DNA of 64,000 nt, from contig CALEDH010000001.1 of the NCBI GenBank assembly GCA_937949785.1, positions 124,001 through 188,000 of the forward strand, in the 5' to 3' direction. Below the pieces are notes generated by a model, which worked only from the letters and a program-made list of their open reading frames with translations, made no database searches and had not been told where the DNA came from. The DNA is from an uncultured Sulfolobales archaeon (GTDB lineage Archaea; Thermoproteota; Thermoprotei_A; Sulfolobales; NBVN01). This document shows positions 17,810 to 27,432 of the stretch, piece by piece (the stretch's first letter is position 1; the number at the start of each line of letters is the position of its first letter). The position numbers were made by a program, and so were the translations under genes.

Positions 17810-18459
17810 TGTCCCAGCAAACATTTAAGATAGTTAGACCTACTAAAATCGAGTTAATCAGGCTTAGAAGGAGATTAGCTATTGCTAGAAGGTTACATAA
17901 GATATTAAAGGATAGGTTGGTAATCCTATCGCAGGAACTAATACTGTTAGTCAGAGAAGCGATAAGTCTACGTGGAGAGCTTCATAAGAAGCTATGTGAG
18001 TGTCAGGAATTAATTATTAGAAGCTACCTAACATATCCTGCAGACGTCGTTGAATCGTACATCGCTAAGAGAAATGTTATTAAAACAGTAATCATCAGCT
18101 CTAAAATCTTCGCTGGTGTTAAACTACCTTTCTACGAAGTTGAGAGCGGTAAGGAGGAGTTAGGCAGTTATGCTAAAACAGCAATATCAACAGAACTATC
18201 AATAAGGTGTTATGATGAAGCCCTTAAATTAGCTGTAAAGCTAGCGGAGGTTGAAGAGAGTATAAGGTTAGTTGGTAATGAGGTCTCACGTACAAAGAGG
18301 AGGGCTAACGCCCTTGAATATTTCTTAATACCCCGCATCTTAAGCACTATTAAATACCTCCAAATGAAGTTTGAGGAAAGGGAGAGGGAGAATAAAGCTA
18401 GGATGAAGAGGATTAAGGAAGTATTAGAGTTGAGGGCTGCTGGGATTGGTCAATCATAA
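17809..18459 (+). CDS. atpD: A/V-type ATPase subunit D
   Basis: Central rotor-shaft subunit. The 216 residues form a long N- and C-terminal helical hairpin, beginning with the PTKIELIRLRRRLAIARR-type motif and ending with RRANALEYFLIPRI near residue 170, both typical. Last recognised ATPase gene here: the membrane stator subunit I/a and subunit H are not in the window. The next gene, of the UPF0216 family, overlaps by 14 bp. Confidence 0.94.
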   Translation: MSQQTFKIVRPTKIELIRLRRRLAIARRLHKILKDRLVILSQELILLVREAISLRGELHKKLCECQELIIRSYLTYPADVVESYIAKRNVIKTVIISSKIFAGVKLPFYEVESGKEELGSYAKTAISTELSIRCYDEALKLAVKLAEVEESIRLVGNEVSRTKRRANALEYFLIPRILSTIKYLQMKFEERERENKARMKRIKEVLELRAAGIGQS

Positions 18460-18862
18460 CTTCGATGATTACTTAGAGAGGTATTTAAGCCATGAGCTAA
18501 GGACCGTTAATAAGTACCTACCAATGCAGAGGAAGAAGTTATCTGAACTCCTTAAGGAGGAATACCCCCATGTGATATGCTCTGATGGCAGCATCCACAT
18601 GTTTAAGAAAGATGAGTTAGGAAGTATTCTTAAGTTTGTAGGTGATGAAGAACTAAACAGCTTAAGCCTACCTATAATACTTGAGTTAAGGGTTGATATG
18701 GATAAGACAGTAGCTTCGGTTAGGGATAAATACGCTGCTTCACTCATATCTAAAATTCTAGGTATAACTTACATAGGAGGTGAGCTCTACCTCTACCCAT
18801 ACCATCTCTCCGAGTTAAGAAGGAAGATTGGTACGTTAATACAGTACTTCATAACTTTCTAA
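18446..18862 (+). CDS. UPF0216 / DUF61 family protein
   Basis: A 138-residue cytosolic archaeal protein of unknown function. Family traits include the LPMQRKKLSELL segment followed by a DGSIHMF motif and a C-terminal RRKIGTLIQYF helix. The TTG start overlaps the end of atpD by 14 bp, so it belongs to the ATPase transcription unit here. No enzymatic motif is visible. Confidence 0.75.
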   Translation: MVNHNFDDYLERYLSHELRTVNKYLPMQRKKLSELLKEEYPHVICSDGSIHMFKKDELGSILKFVGDEELNSLSLPIILELRVDMDKTVASVRDKYAASLISKILGITYIGGELYLYPYHLSELRRKIGTLIQYFITF

Positions 18863-19015
18863 GAACTCCTACAGGTCGTCAGTAACTCCTATACTAGAAC
18901 TACTCACACAACACATCCAAACGTAATTAGAGGTTCCGGAGGTTGGAGACTTACAATGTTCATCCTACATGTCTCAGAACTGTCCCCCACCCTTACCCAC
19001 TCAGCTGGGAAAAAG

Positions 19016-19249
19016 TTATACACGTTTAATTATTGAGACTACCCTGACATCATCTTTCGGCATTGCAACGGTTAAAAACCCTCTAACCTCTAAAATCATT
19101 AAATATTTAATAAACTCTGAGTATGATATATCGTATTTCCTCCTAAGTATTTCATATAGATCTCTATCCTTCATAGTACCTCCATTATTACTTACAGTAT
19201 CTAGTATCTCCCAAGCTATGAGGGAAAACCACTTATTTCGAATACTCAT
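19016..19249 (-). CDS. Small winged-helix protein, 77 aa
   Basis: A single winged-helix-like domain: a helix (AWEILDTVSN), a LYEILRRKYDISYSEFIKYLMILEVRGFL core typical of a helix-turn-helix with wing, and a short basic end. ATG start preceded by GGTAGGTAGT. It probably binds DNA; target unknown. It is convergent with the UPF0216 gene and downstream of nothing obvious. Confidence 0.55.
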   Translation of the reverse strand: MSIRNKWFSLIAWEILDTVSNNGGTMKDRDLYEILRRKYDISYSEFIKYLMILEVRGFLTVAMPKDDVRVVSIIKRV

Positions 19250-19359
19250 ACTACCTACCCACCTCTAACTAAAATACCAAGTATTAAACAGTACAACATA
19301 CATATAAAACTTAATTAAATGTAAGTATCCTATCCACCTGCAGTTGTTCCTGCCAGGAA

Positions 19360-21594
19360 TTAGAGGAGTGATATGCTATGTTTTGGGAGCCTCTGCCTTA
19401 TCCTACTACCCCATTCATCATAGAATTTAATTATTTGTTGTGATAGTGATGGTTTAACAATACTTAGAGCTGTATTGAAGTGGGCTAAGCTTACCTTATC
19501 TATGTTTACATTCTCTCTTAATGCGGTTAATGCCGCCTCTTTTACTAATGCCTCTAGATCTGCTCCTGAATACCCCTCAGTCAGTTCTGCTAGTCTTTCA
19601 AGACTTACATCATCTGCTAGTGGGACCTTCTTAGTATGTACTTTAAGTATTTCTAATCTAGCGTTTCTATCGGGTGGCGGTACGTATATCATTTTATCAA
19701 ACCTACCAGGTCTTAATAAGGCTGGGTCTATTAGGTCAGGCCTGTTAGTAGCACCTACTACTACAACGTTCCTCAACTTCTCAATACTATCTAACTCTGT
19801 TAGTAGTTGACTTACTATCCTCTCAATCACATGCGTACCTTCGAAGACATCCCTAGTCGGTGTGATAGAGTCTACCTCATCTAGGAATACGATTGTAGGG
19901 GCGTATATCCTAGCCTTCTTAAAGATTTCTCTAACAGCTCTTTCAGACTCACCTACCCACTTACTAAGTATTTCAGGGCCTTTAACCGCTATGAAGTTAG
20001 CCCCAGACTCGGTGGCTACTGCCTTAGCTAGTAACGTCTTACCGCAGCCCGGAGGACCGTAAAGCAAAACACCTTTAGGAGGTTCAATACCTAACCTCTT
20101 AAAGCTTTCCGGGTATTTAAGCGGCCACTCAATAACCACCCTTAACTGATCCTTAACCTCTTCTAAACCCCCTATATCAGACCACTTCACCTCAGGTACC
20201 TCCATGTAGACCTCTCTGAGACCGCTAGGTGTTACCTCATTTAACGCATGTATGAAGTCATCCATGATAACCTCCATAGAATCTAGAAGTTCGATCGGTA
20301 TTTCACTCCTCGAGAGATCTACCTTAGGTAAGTACCTTCTTAGAGAGTTAAGTGCTGCTTCCTTAGCTAAGGAAGCTATATCAGCACCTGTATACCCATG
20401 AGTTATTTCAGCAATCTTAAGTAGATCTACGTCCTTACTGAGCGGCATGCTCCTGGTGTGGATTTGAAGTATTTCAAGACGTCCCTGCTTATCTGGAAGT
20501 GGTATCTCTATTTCCCTATCAAACCTACCAGGCCTCCTTAAAGCAGGGTCTAAAGCATGCGGTCTATTAGTAGCACCTATCACTATGACATCGCCCCTAC
20601 TCTCCAACCCATCCATCAACGCCAGTAACTGAGCTACGACCCTCCTCTCAACTTCTCCAACAACTTCATCCCTCTTAGGGGCTATCGCGTCAATCTCATC
20701 AATAAATATAACTGATGGAGAGTGCTTCTTAGCGTCTTCGAATATCTCCCTCAACCTAGCCTCACTCTCCCCGTAGAACTTACTCATAATCTCAGGTCCG
20801 TTAATCGCTATGAAGTAGGCATCTATCTCGGTGGCTACTGCCTTAGCTAGTAACGTCTTACCGCAGCCCGGAGGACCGTAAAGCAAAACACCTTTAGGAG
20901 GTTCAATACCTAACCTCTTAAAGAGTTCTGGGTATTTTAGTGGAAGTTCAACTAACTCACGCATTCTCTCAATAACATGCTTCATACCACCTATGTCCTC
21001 ATAAGTTATTCTTAGGGTTTTAGCGAACTCAGCCGGCCTCTTAATGATGATTATCTTAGTTGTATCCTTAACCACTACAGGCCCTGCGGGATTAGTCTGA
21101 ATGACGATGAAAGGTACTGACTGCCCCAATACCGGTATTAATATGTTATCGCCTTCGAGGATGGGGTAATCCATCAACCTCCTTAACACATAGCTGGTAA
21201 AGCTTGTGTCCGGAGATATTGAATAGGAGGGAGATGATATAGCTAACTTAACGATAAGTGCTTCCCTAGCATTAACAGCCACTATAGTTACTTTATCCCC
21301 AATACTCACACCGGCGTTCTTCCTTATTATACCGTCCATCCTTATGATTCCCTTACCTTCATCTTCAGGGTAGTTAGGCCATACAACAGCCACTGTAGCC
21401 CTCTTACCGACAATTTTAATAACATCGCCTACCTCAACACCTAACTCCCTCATAACGCTTAAATCTACTCTGACCTTACCTCTGCTCGCGTCTTTCTGCT
21501 TAGCCTCAGCAACCCTTAACACCACCTCCTTCTTAACCCTCTGCTGAGGTGTTATAGGTCTCTCAGGGTCGTCGTTATCAGACTCATCTGTAAT
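19360..21594 (-). CDS. cdc48: Cdc48/VCP/p97-type AAA+ ATPase, probable AUU start
   Basis: Hexameric unfoldase acting with the proteasome. An N domain is followed by two AAA+ modules, each with [17 protein letters not shown] and a FIDEID or FLDEVD Walker B. No ATG lies near the N-terminus. The GTG at 21525 falls next to AAGGAG with no spacer and would cut off the KKEV that normally precedes VLRVAEAK. An ATT at 21594 lies 6 nt after AGGTGA (raw 21601-21606), soon after a GTTTAAAATT box. I place the start there; 21525 is the conventional choice. Confidence 0.9.
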   Translation of the reverse strand: MTDESDNDDPERPITPQQRVKKEVVLRVAEAKQKDASRGKVRVDLSVMRELGVEVGDVIKIVGKRATVAVVWPNYPEDEGKGIIRMDGIIRKNAGVSIGDKVTIVAVNAREALIVKLAISSPSYSISPDTSFTSYVLRRLMDYPILEGDNILIPVLGQSVPFIVIQTNPAGPVVVKDTTKIIIIKRPAEFAKTLRITYEDIGGMKHVIERMRELVELPLKYPELFKRLGIEPPKGVLLYGPPGCGKTLLAKAVATEIDAYFIAINGPEIMSKFYGESEARLREIFEDAKKHSPSVIFIDEIDAIAPKRDEVVGEVERRVVAQLLALMDGLESRGDVIVIGATNRPHALDPALRRPGRFDREIEIPLPDKQGRLEILQIHTRSMPLSKDVDLLKIAEITHGYTGADIASLAKEAALNSLRRYLPKVDLSRSEIPIELLDSMEVIMDDFIHALNEVTPSGLREVYMEVPEVKWSDIGGLEEVKDQLRVVIEWPLKYPESFKRLGIEPPKGVLLYGPPGCGKTLLAKAVATESGANFIAVKGPEILSKWVGESERAVREIFKKARIYAPTIVFLDEVDSITPTRDVFEGTHVIERIVSQLLTELDSIEKLRNVVVVGATNRPDLIDPALLRPGRFDKMIYVPPPDRNARLEILKVHTKKVPLADDVSLERLAELTEGYSGADLEALVKEAALTALRENVNIDKVSLAHFNTALSIVKPSLSQQIIKFYDEWGSRIRQRLPKHSISLL

Positions 21595-21764
21595 AGCGCC
21601 TCACCTCTAACGATAACTACTTACACAATAATTTTAAACTCATAAGATCATTAGAAGAAGGCTTAAATAACATAGCATATCCGTTAAGCGTTAATCCACC
21701 TCCAGTTTAACAAAGTGAAATATGAACGTAAAAACTAATAAACTATCAATCTTAACTTAACCTG

Positions 21765-22178
21765 ATGGTAATATACATCAGGAAGTTTAGAAGTCTCTAC
21801 GAATTTCAATCATCAATAGATGAGGATATCTCTGAGATGAAGAAGCACTTAGGGGAGTTACTGAGGGTTATTGAGAACTTAAGGGCTAGAGCAGATAATG
21901 AGAAAGCATTAAAAGAGTTACTCGTAAAGCTAGGTATGAACCACCCTGAGAAGCGAAGTAACGTAATTAGCTTGAAAAATTTAAAGATAGTTGTTAACCC
22001 CGCTGCCGAGGACGAGTTACAATCCCTGGAGTCCTTAGCTGAGCTCATTAGCCGTAGGATAACGACCCTACAGAACATTAAGAAAGAGTTAGAACTGTTT
22101 TCCAATGTAAACGTTGAGGCTGAGATCGAAGTAGTCTATCTAGATAACATACCTAAGGAAGTGTATATAAGGTATTAA
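21765..22178 (+). CDS. Hypothetical coiled-coil protein, 137 aa
   Basis: Acidic and helix-rich. Heptad-like stretches lie at about residues 15-55 and 88-120 around a short central strand region (LKNLKIVVNPAAED). No cysteines, membrane helices or catalytic motifs are seen, and I recognise no family. The ATG at 21765 has no strong Shine-Dalgarno motif. It is convergent with the giant surface protein, whose stop begins 2 bp downstream. Confidence 0.5.
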   Translation: MVIYIRKFRSLYEFQSSIDEDISEMKKHLGELLRVIENLRARADNEKALKELLVKLGMNHPEKRSNVISLKNLKIVVNPAAEDELQSLESLAELISRRITTLQNIKKELELFSNVNVEAEIEVVYLDNIPKEVYIRY

Positions 22179-22179
22179 T

Positions 22180-25100
22180 TTAAAATACTGCTTCCTCAGC
22201 ACGTAGTAATCTCTCAGTAATTTTACTTCTAAGTTTAAGTATGATGATAATGCTTACAATTATCAATGAAGCTATTATTATTAACGGCGAATACCTTACT
22301 AGTGTTGTCGTAGGCAGTGGAGTTAGGATGACTTTCTCGGTAATTGAGGAAGTTAACTCTATAGAGGACCTATATTCGTGGAAACCACTGTACCTAGCTA
22401 TAACCATGAACGAACCGTAGTAAAGCGATGTTGCAAACCTACCATCACCTCCAGATAAACCCCTACTTACGATATCACCGGATATGGTGTCCAGCAGGAC
22501 TATCTCAGCCCCTATCAACGGTGACTCCCTATCATCTCTAATCATAAGCGTTAACATATAATACTTCCTACTCATTATGATGTCTATGGAGGTATCATTA
22601 AATAACTTAACAACTGCTTCGGAATCACTATATATCGACGTATAAGGTAGCTGAGGTCTAACTCTAATCAAGTACGTGTCGTAGGGTAGTGAGATATTAA
22701 ACTCACGGCTAACTCCCTTCTTTACTACTGTTCCATTAACCTCAACATCTACCAACCCAAGCAATGGGCCTCGAGTGATATCATGCAACGTTACACTTAA
22801 ATTATAATACTTCCTTAACAGTATCAGGTCTACGACGGTATTACGTGTTAAGTTAACTGTAAGCTCTGGTAGATGATGGTATACGTTCTCAAACCCGGTA
22901 TCCGGCATTAAGTTAATTACGTAGATTCCGTAAGGAAGTGATAAGGTATACTCCCGCACACCCTTAGGTATGATATGTAGCTCATCATTTATTAACAGCT
23001 TAAGAGGTGCTATAGGTGTATTAGAAATCTGGTCGTAGAGTCTAATATTCAACGAATACCTAACCCTATCTAAATATATGGTTAGGGATTCATCCTTCTT
23101 TAAGTATAAGGTCAGGTCAACACTTAAATATTTAGAGTCGTAAGGTGGTTTAGGCCTTATACTAATTAGGTTATTGCCGTACGGTAATGTTACGTTAAAC
23201 GAAGTGCTGACATCGGTTAGTGCTTTAGTGTTATTGACGTAAACATCGTATAAGCCTATGGCTAGATCCTTAGTTAATGAGTCAATCAACGTGTAATTTA
23301 CTGTGTATGCCCTCCTAGGAACTTCTATAACGTGTATTGAGTCAGTCATTACGTTAATGGTTGTTGATGTGCTTAGATACACGTCGCTTAGTTCTGGTGG
23401 TATTAATATGTTAACTAGTTGCCTACCTGCCTTTAAGGTAGTTGTTAGCGACCCTCTGACGGACTCTATGAGCGAGTTAATCATTACTAATACGTTACTA
23501 TCTACTACCCCCCTACTAACGGCGTCAACTATGTTCAACGTAACGTTATATGACTTCCTAACTAGTGTTAGGTTGATTTTTAAGTCACCGTCTACGATAA
23601 CCAACATGTTTATAGGTTCGTAGAAGTAGGTGTAGTTGGATTGGGGCTTAACCAGCAGTGAGTAGTTCCCATAAGGTAGTTTAATACTTAATAGTTCATT
23701 GAGGTAGTCACTAACTAGTAAGGTGTTATTTACGTAGATATCTAGAGGTGCTTGAGGGCCTCCTCCGAACTCATCATTCATAAATAGCTTAAGCTCATAT
23801 AACGTGTAGTTAACCACCACCTTATGAGTCATTTCTAACACTCTAGGAACGTAGATAGACGTATTAATCGGGCTTAAATAAGGTACCTGCGGGTAAATAC
23901 TTAATAAGTAGTATCTCTCTGGAAATACGTTGCTGAGGACCGCATTACCGAATTCATCAGTTATTAACTCCTTAGATATGTTGTCATACATCAAAACAAC
24001 CTTAGCATTAGGTAGACCGCTATAATCAGGCCCTAATACATTTATAGTCAGTGATGGTAGTTTAACTTTATTTAAGTCTATAGGTCTAGGTCCGTAGCTC
24101 CTTAGGTAGGTGTTTAAATTCTTAATAAGTAGTAATCTATTACCACCGCCGATAGCTATTAATGAGAGGTCTGATAGTGAGTCAGCATACCTAGCTTCTG
24201 GGATGTTAAACGTGAGTAGATTTTCTAATCTAAGTATCGGTATTTGAGTAGGTTCCAAGGAAATTACTTGGAGACCTCCAGTAGAGTATAACACGTAGTA
24301 AGGCTTACCGTCGATGAGTATTAGATTAAGATTTAAAGGCGTACCAAGAGCTATGTACTCTTGCTCTAATATATGTTGAGGGCTTAAACTACTTACACGT
24401 CTATAAACCTTAACCCTACCATCACTTAACGTTACTATGACGTAGGTACAGTTAGGATCGGTCCCGACATACGTTACGTCCCCACTATGGTACCCTAAGT
24501 AATCATGTAGTAGGAGGTTAGCTAGCGTGTAATTACCATACATATAAGTTAGGTTTAGGTAGTTAAGATGCTTAATTAGAATTAAGTACATTTCCTTTAA
24601 CGTGTATTCCTCCATGATTTTGAAGTTAGTAGGTTTAAACATGTAGAACTGAGTACCTGTGTAATTAGGTATAAAGAGATCTGTAACAATGTCATACCGT
24701 ACAGGGGCTTCACTGAAGTTAAATAACTTAATAAACATCGGCATGCCGATTAAAGCCTTCCTAGTATTAGGTCTATATCTCAACTCAAAATTAAGCGTGA
24801 TTTTAGGAACTACGACCTCAGATAAGTTAAGAGATTTCTTATACGGATTTCCGTAGATATCGTATATTATTACATCAACTAAGTAGCCTAAAGGAACTAA
24901 AACTTCAGCAAATCCTCTATCATCTAGGTTTATCTCATATGAGAACTTAAAATAGTAAGTTGCGTTGTATACTCGTATTTCAACATACGCATTACTAGCA
25001 TTAACTAACGTGCTGTTCTCAACATATGTGGCATTTATCATTAACGTTGCCATCAAACCTGTGTAGACTATAGGTACTTGATAAGCGTTATAGTAGTATC

Positions 25101-25749
25101 CACTACCGTTAACAATCTTAATAGGAGTGATAGCATGCGGTGTAAATCCTTCAAGGGCGTAGCTTAAATTACCTACTAAAGGACCTATCCTTAAAACCCC
25201 CTTCATGTTAATATCGAAGACGTATAAGTACTTCTCAGACGGGAGGTCCTTATTAACACTTAATGTTATTAGCTTAGTTGATGTAGAAGTTCTAAGGAGG
25301 TAGGTACTATTTACTATGAAATTAGCTCCTTGAATATAATGTAGTTTCTCATATAGCCTCCCCCTACTAACAGAAAAAACCACTACCTCACCTAAGTCAG
25401 TACCTACTGCTAAGTAATTTACTGGAAATCCGTCGACAGCGTAGGAGGTTAATTTACCTGTAAGCGGGTATGTGAAGATTATTTGAGGACCTGTAAAGGG
25501 GTCTGACACGTTAATAAATTGGACTACTGACACACCTCCTAAACTACCTAGAACTATTACAAGGTCTTCAGACACCGTGATTATGTAGTCTATAGACGTA
25601 TTTAATTTAAACTCGTATGTATATACCGGTAACTCGCTATCCGAAGCATGTAATACCTCAAGCGATGTAGGGTTAGGTGCTAAGGAGGTAAGAATGATTA
25701 CTAAAATAGTCAATATGAAGGTGTTGCTAAGCCTCAACATCGACACCAA
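22180..25749 (-). CDS. Giant repeat-containing surface protein with signal peptide and C-terminal anchor
   Basis: A 1189-residue protein: N-terminal signal peptide (about residues 5-30), a beta-propeller-like region in the first half, then some seven beta-sandwich-like repeats of 75-90 residues (about 570-1150). The repeats share motifs such as ISLPYGxYxIxVxP and VNGT. One transmembrane helix (IIIASLIIVSIIIILKL region) and a basic tail end the protein. Dozens of N-glycosylation sequons support an outside location. It is directly divergent from a secretion ATPase-TadC pair, so it may be a substrate, scaffold or adhesin of that machine. Function unknown. Confidence 0.7.
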   Translation of the reverse strand: MVSMLRLSNTFILTILVIILTSLAPNPTSLEVLHASDSELPVYTYEFKLNTSIDYIITVSEDLVIVLGSLGGVSVVQFINVSDPFTGPQIIFTYPLTGKLTSYAVDGFPVNYLAVGTDLGEVVVFSVSRGRLYEKLHYIQGANFIVNSTYLLRTSTSTKLITLSVNKDLPSEKYLYVFDINMKGVLRIGPLVGNLSYALEGFTPHAITPIKIVNGSGYYYNAYQVPIVYTGLMATLMINATYVENSTLVNASNAYVEIRVYNATYYFKFSYEINLDDRGFAEVLVPLGYLVDVIIYDIYGNPYKKSLNLSEVVVPKITLNFELRYRPNTRKALIGMPMFIKLFNFSEAPVRYDIVTDLFIPNYTGTQFYMFKPTNFKIMEEYTLKEMYLILIKHLNYLNLTYMYGNYTLANLLLHDYLGYHSGDVTYVGTDPNCTYVIVTLSDGRVKVYRRVSSLSPQHILEQEYIALGTPLNLNLILIDGKPYYVLYSTGGLQVISLEPTQIPILRLENLLTFNIPEARYADSLSDLSLIAIGGGNRLLLIKNLNTYLRSYGPRPIDLNKVKLPSLTINVLGPDYSGLPNAKVVLMYDNISKELITDEFGNAVLSNVFPERYYLLSIYPQVPYLSPINTSIYVPRVLEMTHKVVVNYTLYELKLFMNDEFGGGPQAPLDIYVNNTLLVSDYLNELLSIKLPYGNYSLLVKPQSNYTYFYEPINMLVIVDGDLKINLTLVRKSYNVTLNIVDAVSRGVVDSNVLVMINSLIESVRGSLTTTLKAGRQLVNILIPPELSDVYLSTSTTINVMTDSIHVIEVPRRAYTVNYTLIDSLTKDLAIGLYDVYVNNTKALTDVSTSFNVTLPYGNNLISIRPKPPYDSKYLSVDLTLYLKKDESLTIYLDRVRYSLNIRLYDQISNTPIAPLKLLINDELHIIPKGVREYTLSLPYGIYVINLMPDTGFENVYHHLPELTVNLTRNTVVDLILLRKYYNLSVTLHDITRGPLLGLVDVEVNGTVVKKGVSREFNISLPYDTYLIRVRPQLPYTSIYSDSEAVVKLFNDTSIDIIMSRKYYMLTLMIRDDRESPLIGAEIVLLDTISGDIVSRGLSGGDGRFATSLYYGSFMVIARYSGFHEYRSSIELTSSITEKVILTPLPTTTLVRYSPLIIIASLIIVSIIIILKLRSKITERLLRAEEAVF

Positions 25750-25830
25750 GTGAATTTAAACGCAATAATATTTAAAACACTTACTAAATGCTTTAAAATA
25801 ATTTCAAAACTAATAGTTAGTAGGTGTGCT

Positions 25831-27432
25831 TTGAACTTTATTATTAAGCTGTTTAAGAAGAGACGTAAGGAGGATGTAGAAGAGAGTGGGGATGAGGTTA
25901 TTGAAGAAGTTAATGTTACCTCAATAGTATTAAGGTCTAGGAAGTACTTAAGGCCTGAGCATAGGATTTTAGAGACGTATCCGCTGACGGAGCCGTGGGC
26001 ATACGCGATAATTACTGAGAACGTAGGTAGTGGTGAGATAACCTACAATGTTGAGGAGATAGGGCTTAACGAATACGAACTTAACGTGTTTAAGAAGGTA
26101 ATAGAATACCTAGTCTGGGAGTTAGAACCGCCTAAGGGTAATGTAAATATCTACGACTACTTTCAGAAACATGCCAGAAGGGCTATTAAATTATTTCAAA
26201 TTAAGTTAGGTAGGACGCCGGCTCTTTCATGGTCTAAAATAACCTACTATGTTGAGAGGGAGATACTTGGCTACGGTTTTTTAGACCCCCTCTTCAGGGA
26301 CCCGAATATTGAGGACATATCATGTAATGGTGCTAGTAAGCCTATATACGTATGGCATAGGAAGTATGAGTCAATACCTACAAACCTCTCATTTCCTAAC
26401 GAGGAGGAGTTAAGTAGTTATATACTTAAGCTAGCCCATAAGAGTGGTAAGCATATCTCAATAGCCTACCCGGTTCTAGATGCTATGTTGCCTGAAGGTC
26501 ATAGAGTAGCAGCTACGTTTCAAAAGGAGGTATCCACTAAGGGCTCCACATTTGCTGTTAGGAAGTTCAGGGAAGACCCTATAACTATTGTGGATATGAT
26601 TGACTTCGGAACTATATCGCCTGAAGTAGCAGCTTATCTATGGTTACTTATGGACTATAAGATGACGACTTTGATATTAGGGACTACAGGTGCTGGTAAG
26701 ACAAGCACTTTAAACGCTTTAGCATGTCTTCTAAGACCTACGTATAAGATAGTAACCGTTGAGGACACACCTGAGATTAGACTTCCCCACGATAATTGGG
26801 TTCAACTGGTTTCAAGGTCTTCATATATCTCCACTACCGGAGGTCCTGGAGAGATAAGCCTATTCCAACTAGTTAAGGTAGCGCTTAGATACAGACCTGA
26901 TGTTTTAATAGTTGGTGAGGTTAGGGGTGAGGAGGCCTACGTGTTATTCCAAGCAATAGCTACAGGACATAGCGGTCTAACAACACTACATGCTGAGGAC
27001 GTAGACGCTGCGGTTAAGAGGTTAACCTCACCACCTATGAACATACCGAAGTCGTACACATCGTTGGTTAATGCGGCATTAGTTATTAAGAGGGTTACTA
27101 AGATCGATGAATACGGTAGGCCTAGACCTATTAGGAGGATAACTAACATTTGGGAGGTCAATGGCTACGATAATTACCTAGATATATGTAGGTGGAACCC
27201 GATAAAGGACACCTTTGAGTTAGACCTAGCTGACTCACTAATACTTAAGAGAATTTCTGAGATTAGTGGTAAGACGGTGGATGAACTGATAAGCGATTTG
27301 AACTTAAGGAAATCGATCCTCGGGTGGTTAACCTCTAATAGGATAAGGTCGTACCGCGATATGTCTAAGTACATACATAAGTATTACCTAAGTCCTAAGG
27401 AATTGCTAAGCGATATTAGGGTTAGAGAGTGA
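25831..27432 (+). CDS. Type II/IV secretion-pilus ATPase (GspE/TadA family)
   Basis: Hexameric cytoplasmic motor for pilus or secretion assembly. Walker A LGTTGAGKTS lies in the C-terminal half, followed by an Asp box (VTVEDTPEIRL), a VGEVRGEEA Walker B region and a GHSGLTTLHAED His box. The frame is open from 25750, but that region contains a likely TATA box (ATATTTAAAAC, about 25768-25778). A TTG at 25831 with TAGGTG 5 nt upstream is the better start. The stop overlaps the TadC gene. Confidence 0.88.
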   Translation: MNFIIKLFKKRRKEDVEESGDEVIEEVNVTSIVLRSRKYLRPEHRILETYPLTEPWAYAIITENVGSGEITYNVEEIGLNEYELNVFKKVIEYLVWELEPPKGNVNIYDYFQKHARRAIKLFQIKLGRTPALSWSKITYYVEREILGYGFLDPLFRDPNIEDISCNGASKPIYVWHRKYESIPTNLSFPNEEELSSYILKLAHKSGKHISIAYPVLDAMLPEGHRVAATFQKEVSTKGSTFAVRKFREDPITIVDMIDFGTISPEVAAYLWLLMDYKMTTLILGTTGAGKTSTLNALACLLRPTYKIVTVEDTPEIRLPHDNWVQLVSRSSYISTTGGPGEISLFQLVKVALRYRPDVLIVGEVRGEEAYVLFQAIATGHSGLTTLHAEDVDAAVKRLTSPPMNIPKSYTSLVNAALVIKRVTKIDEYGRPRPIRRITNIWEVNGYDNYLDICRWNPIKDTFELDLADSLILKRISEISGKTVDELISDLNLRKSILGWLTSNRIRSYRDMSKYIHKYYLSPKELLSDIRVRE

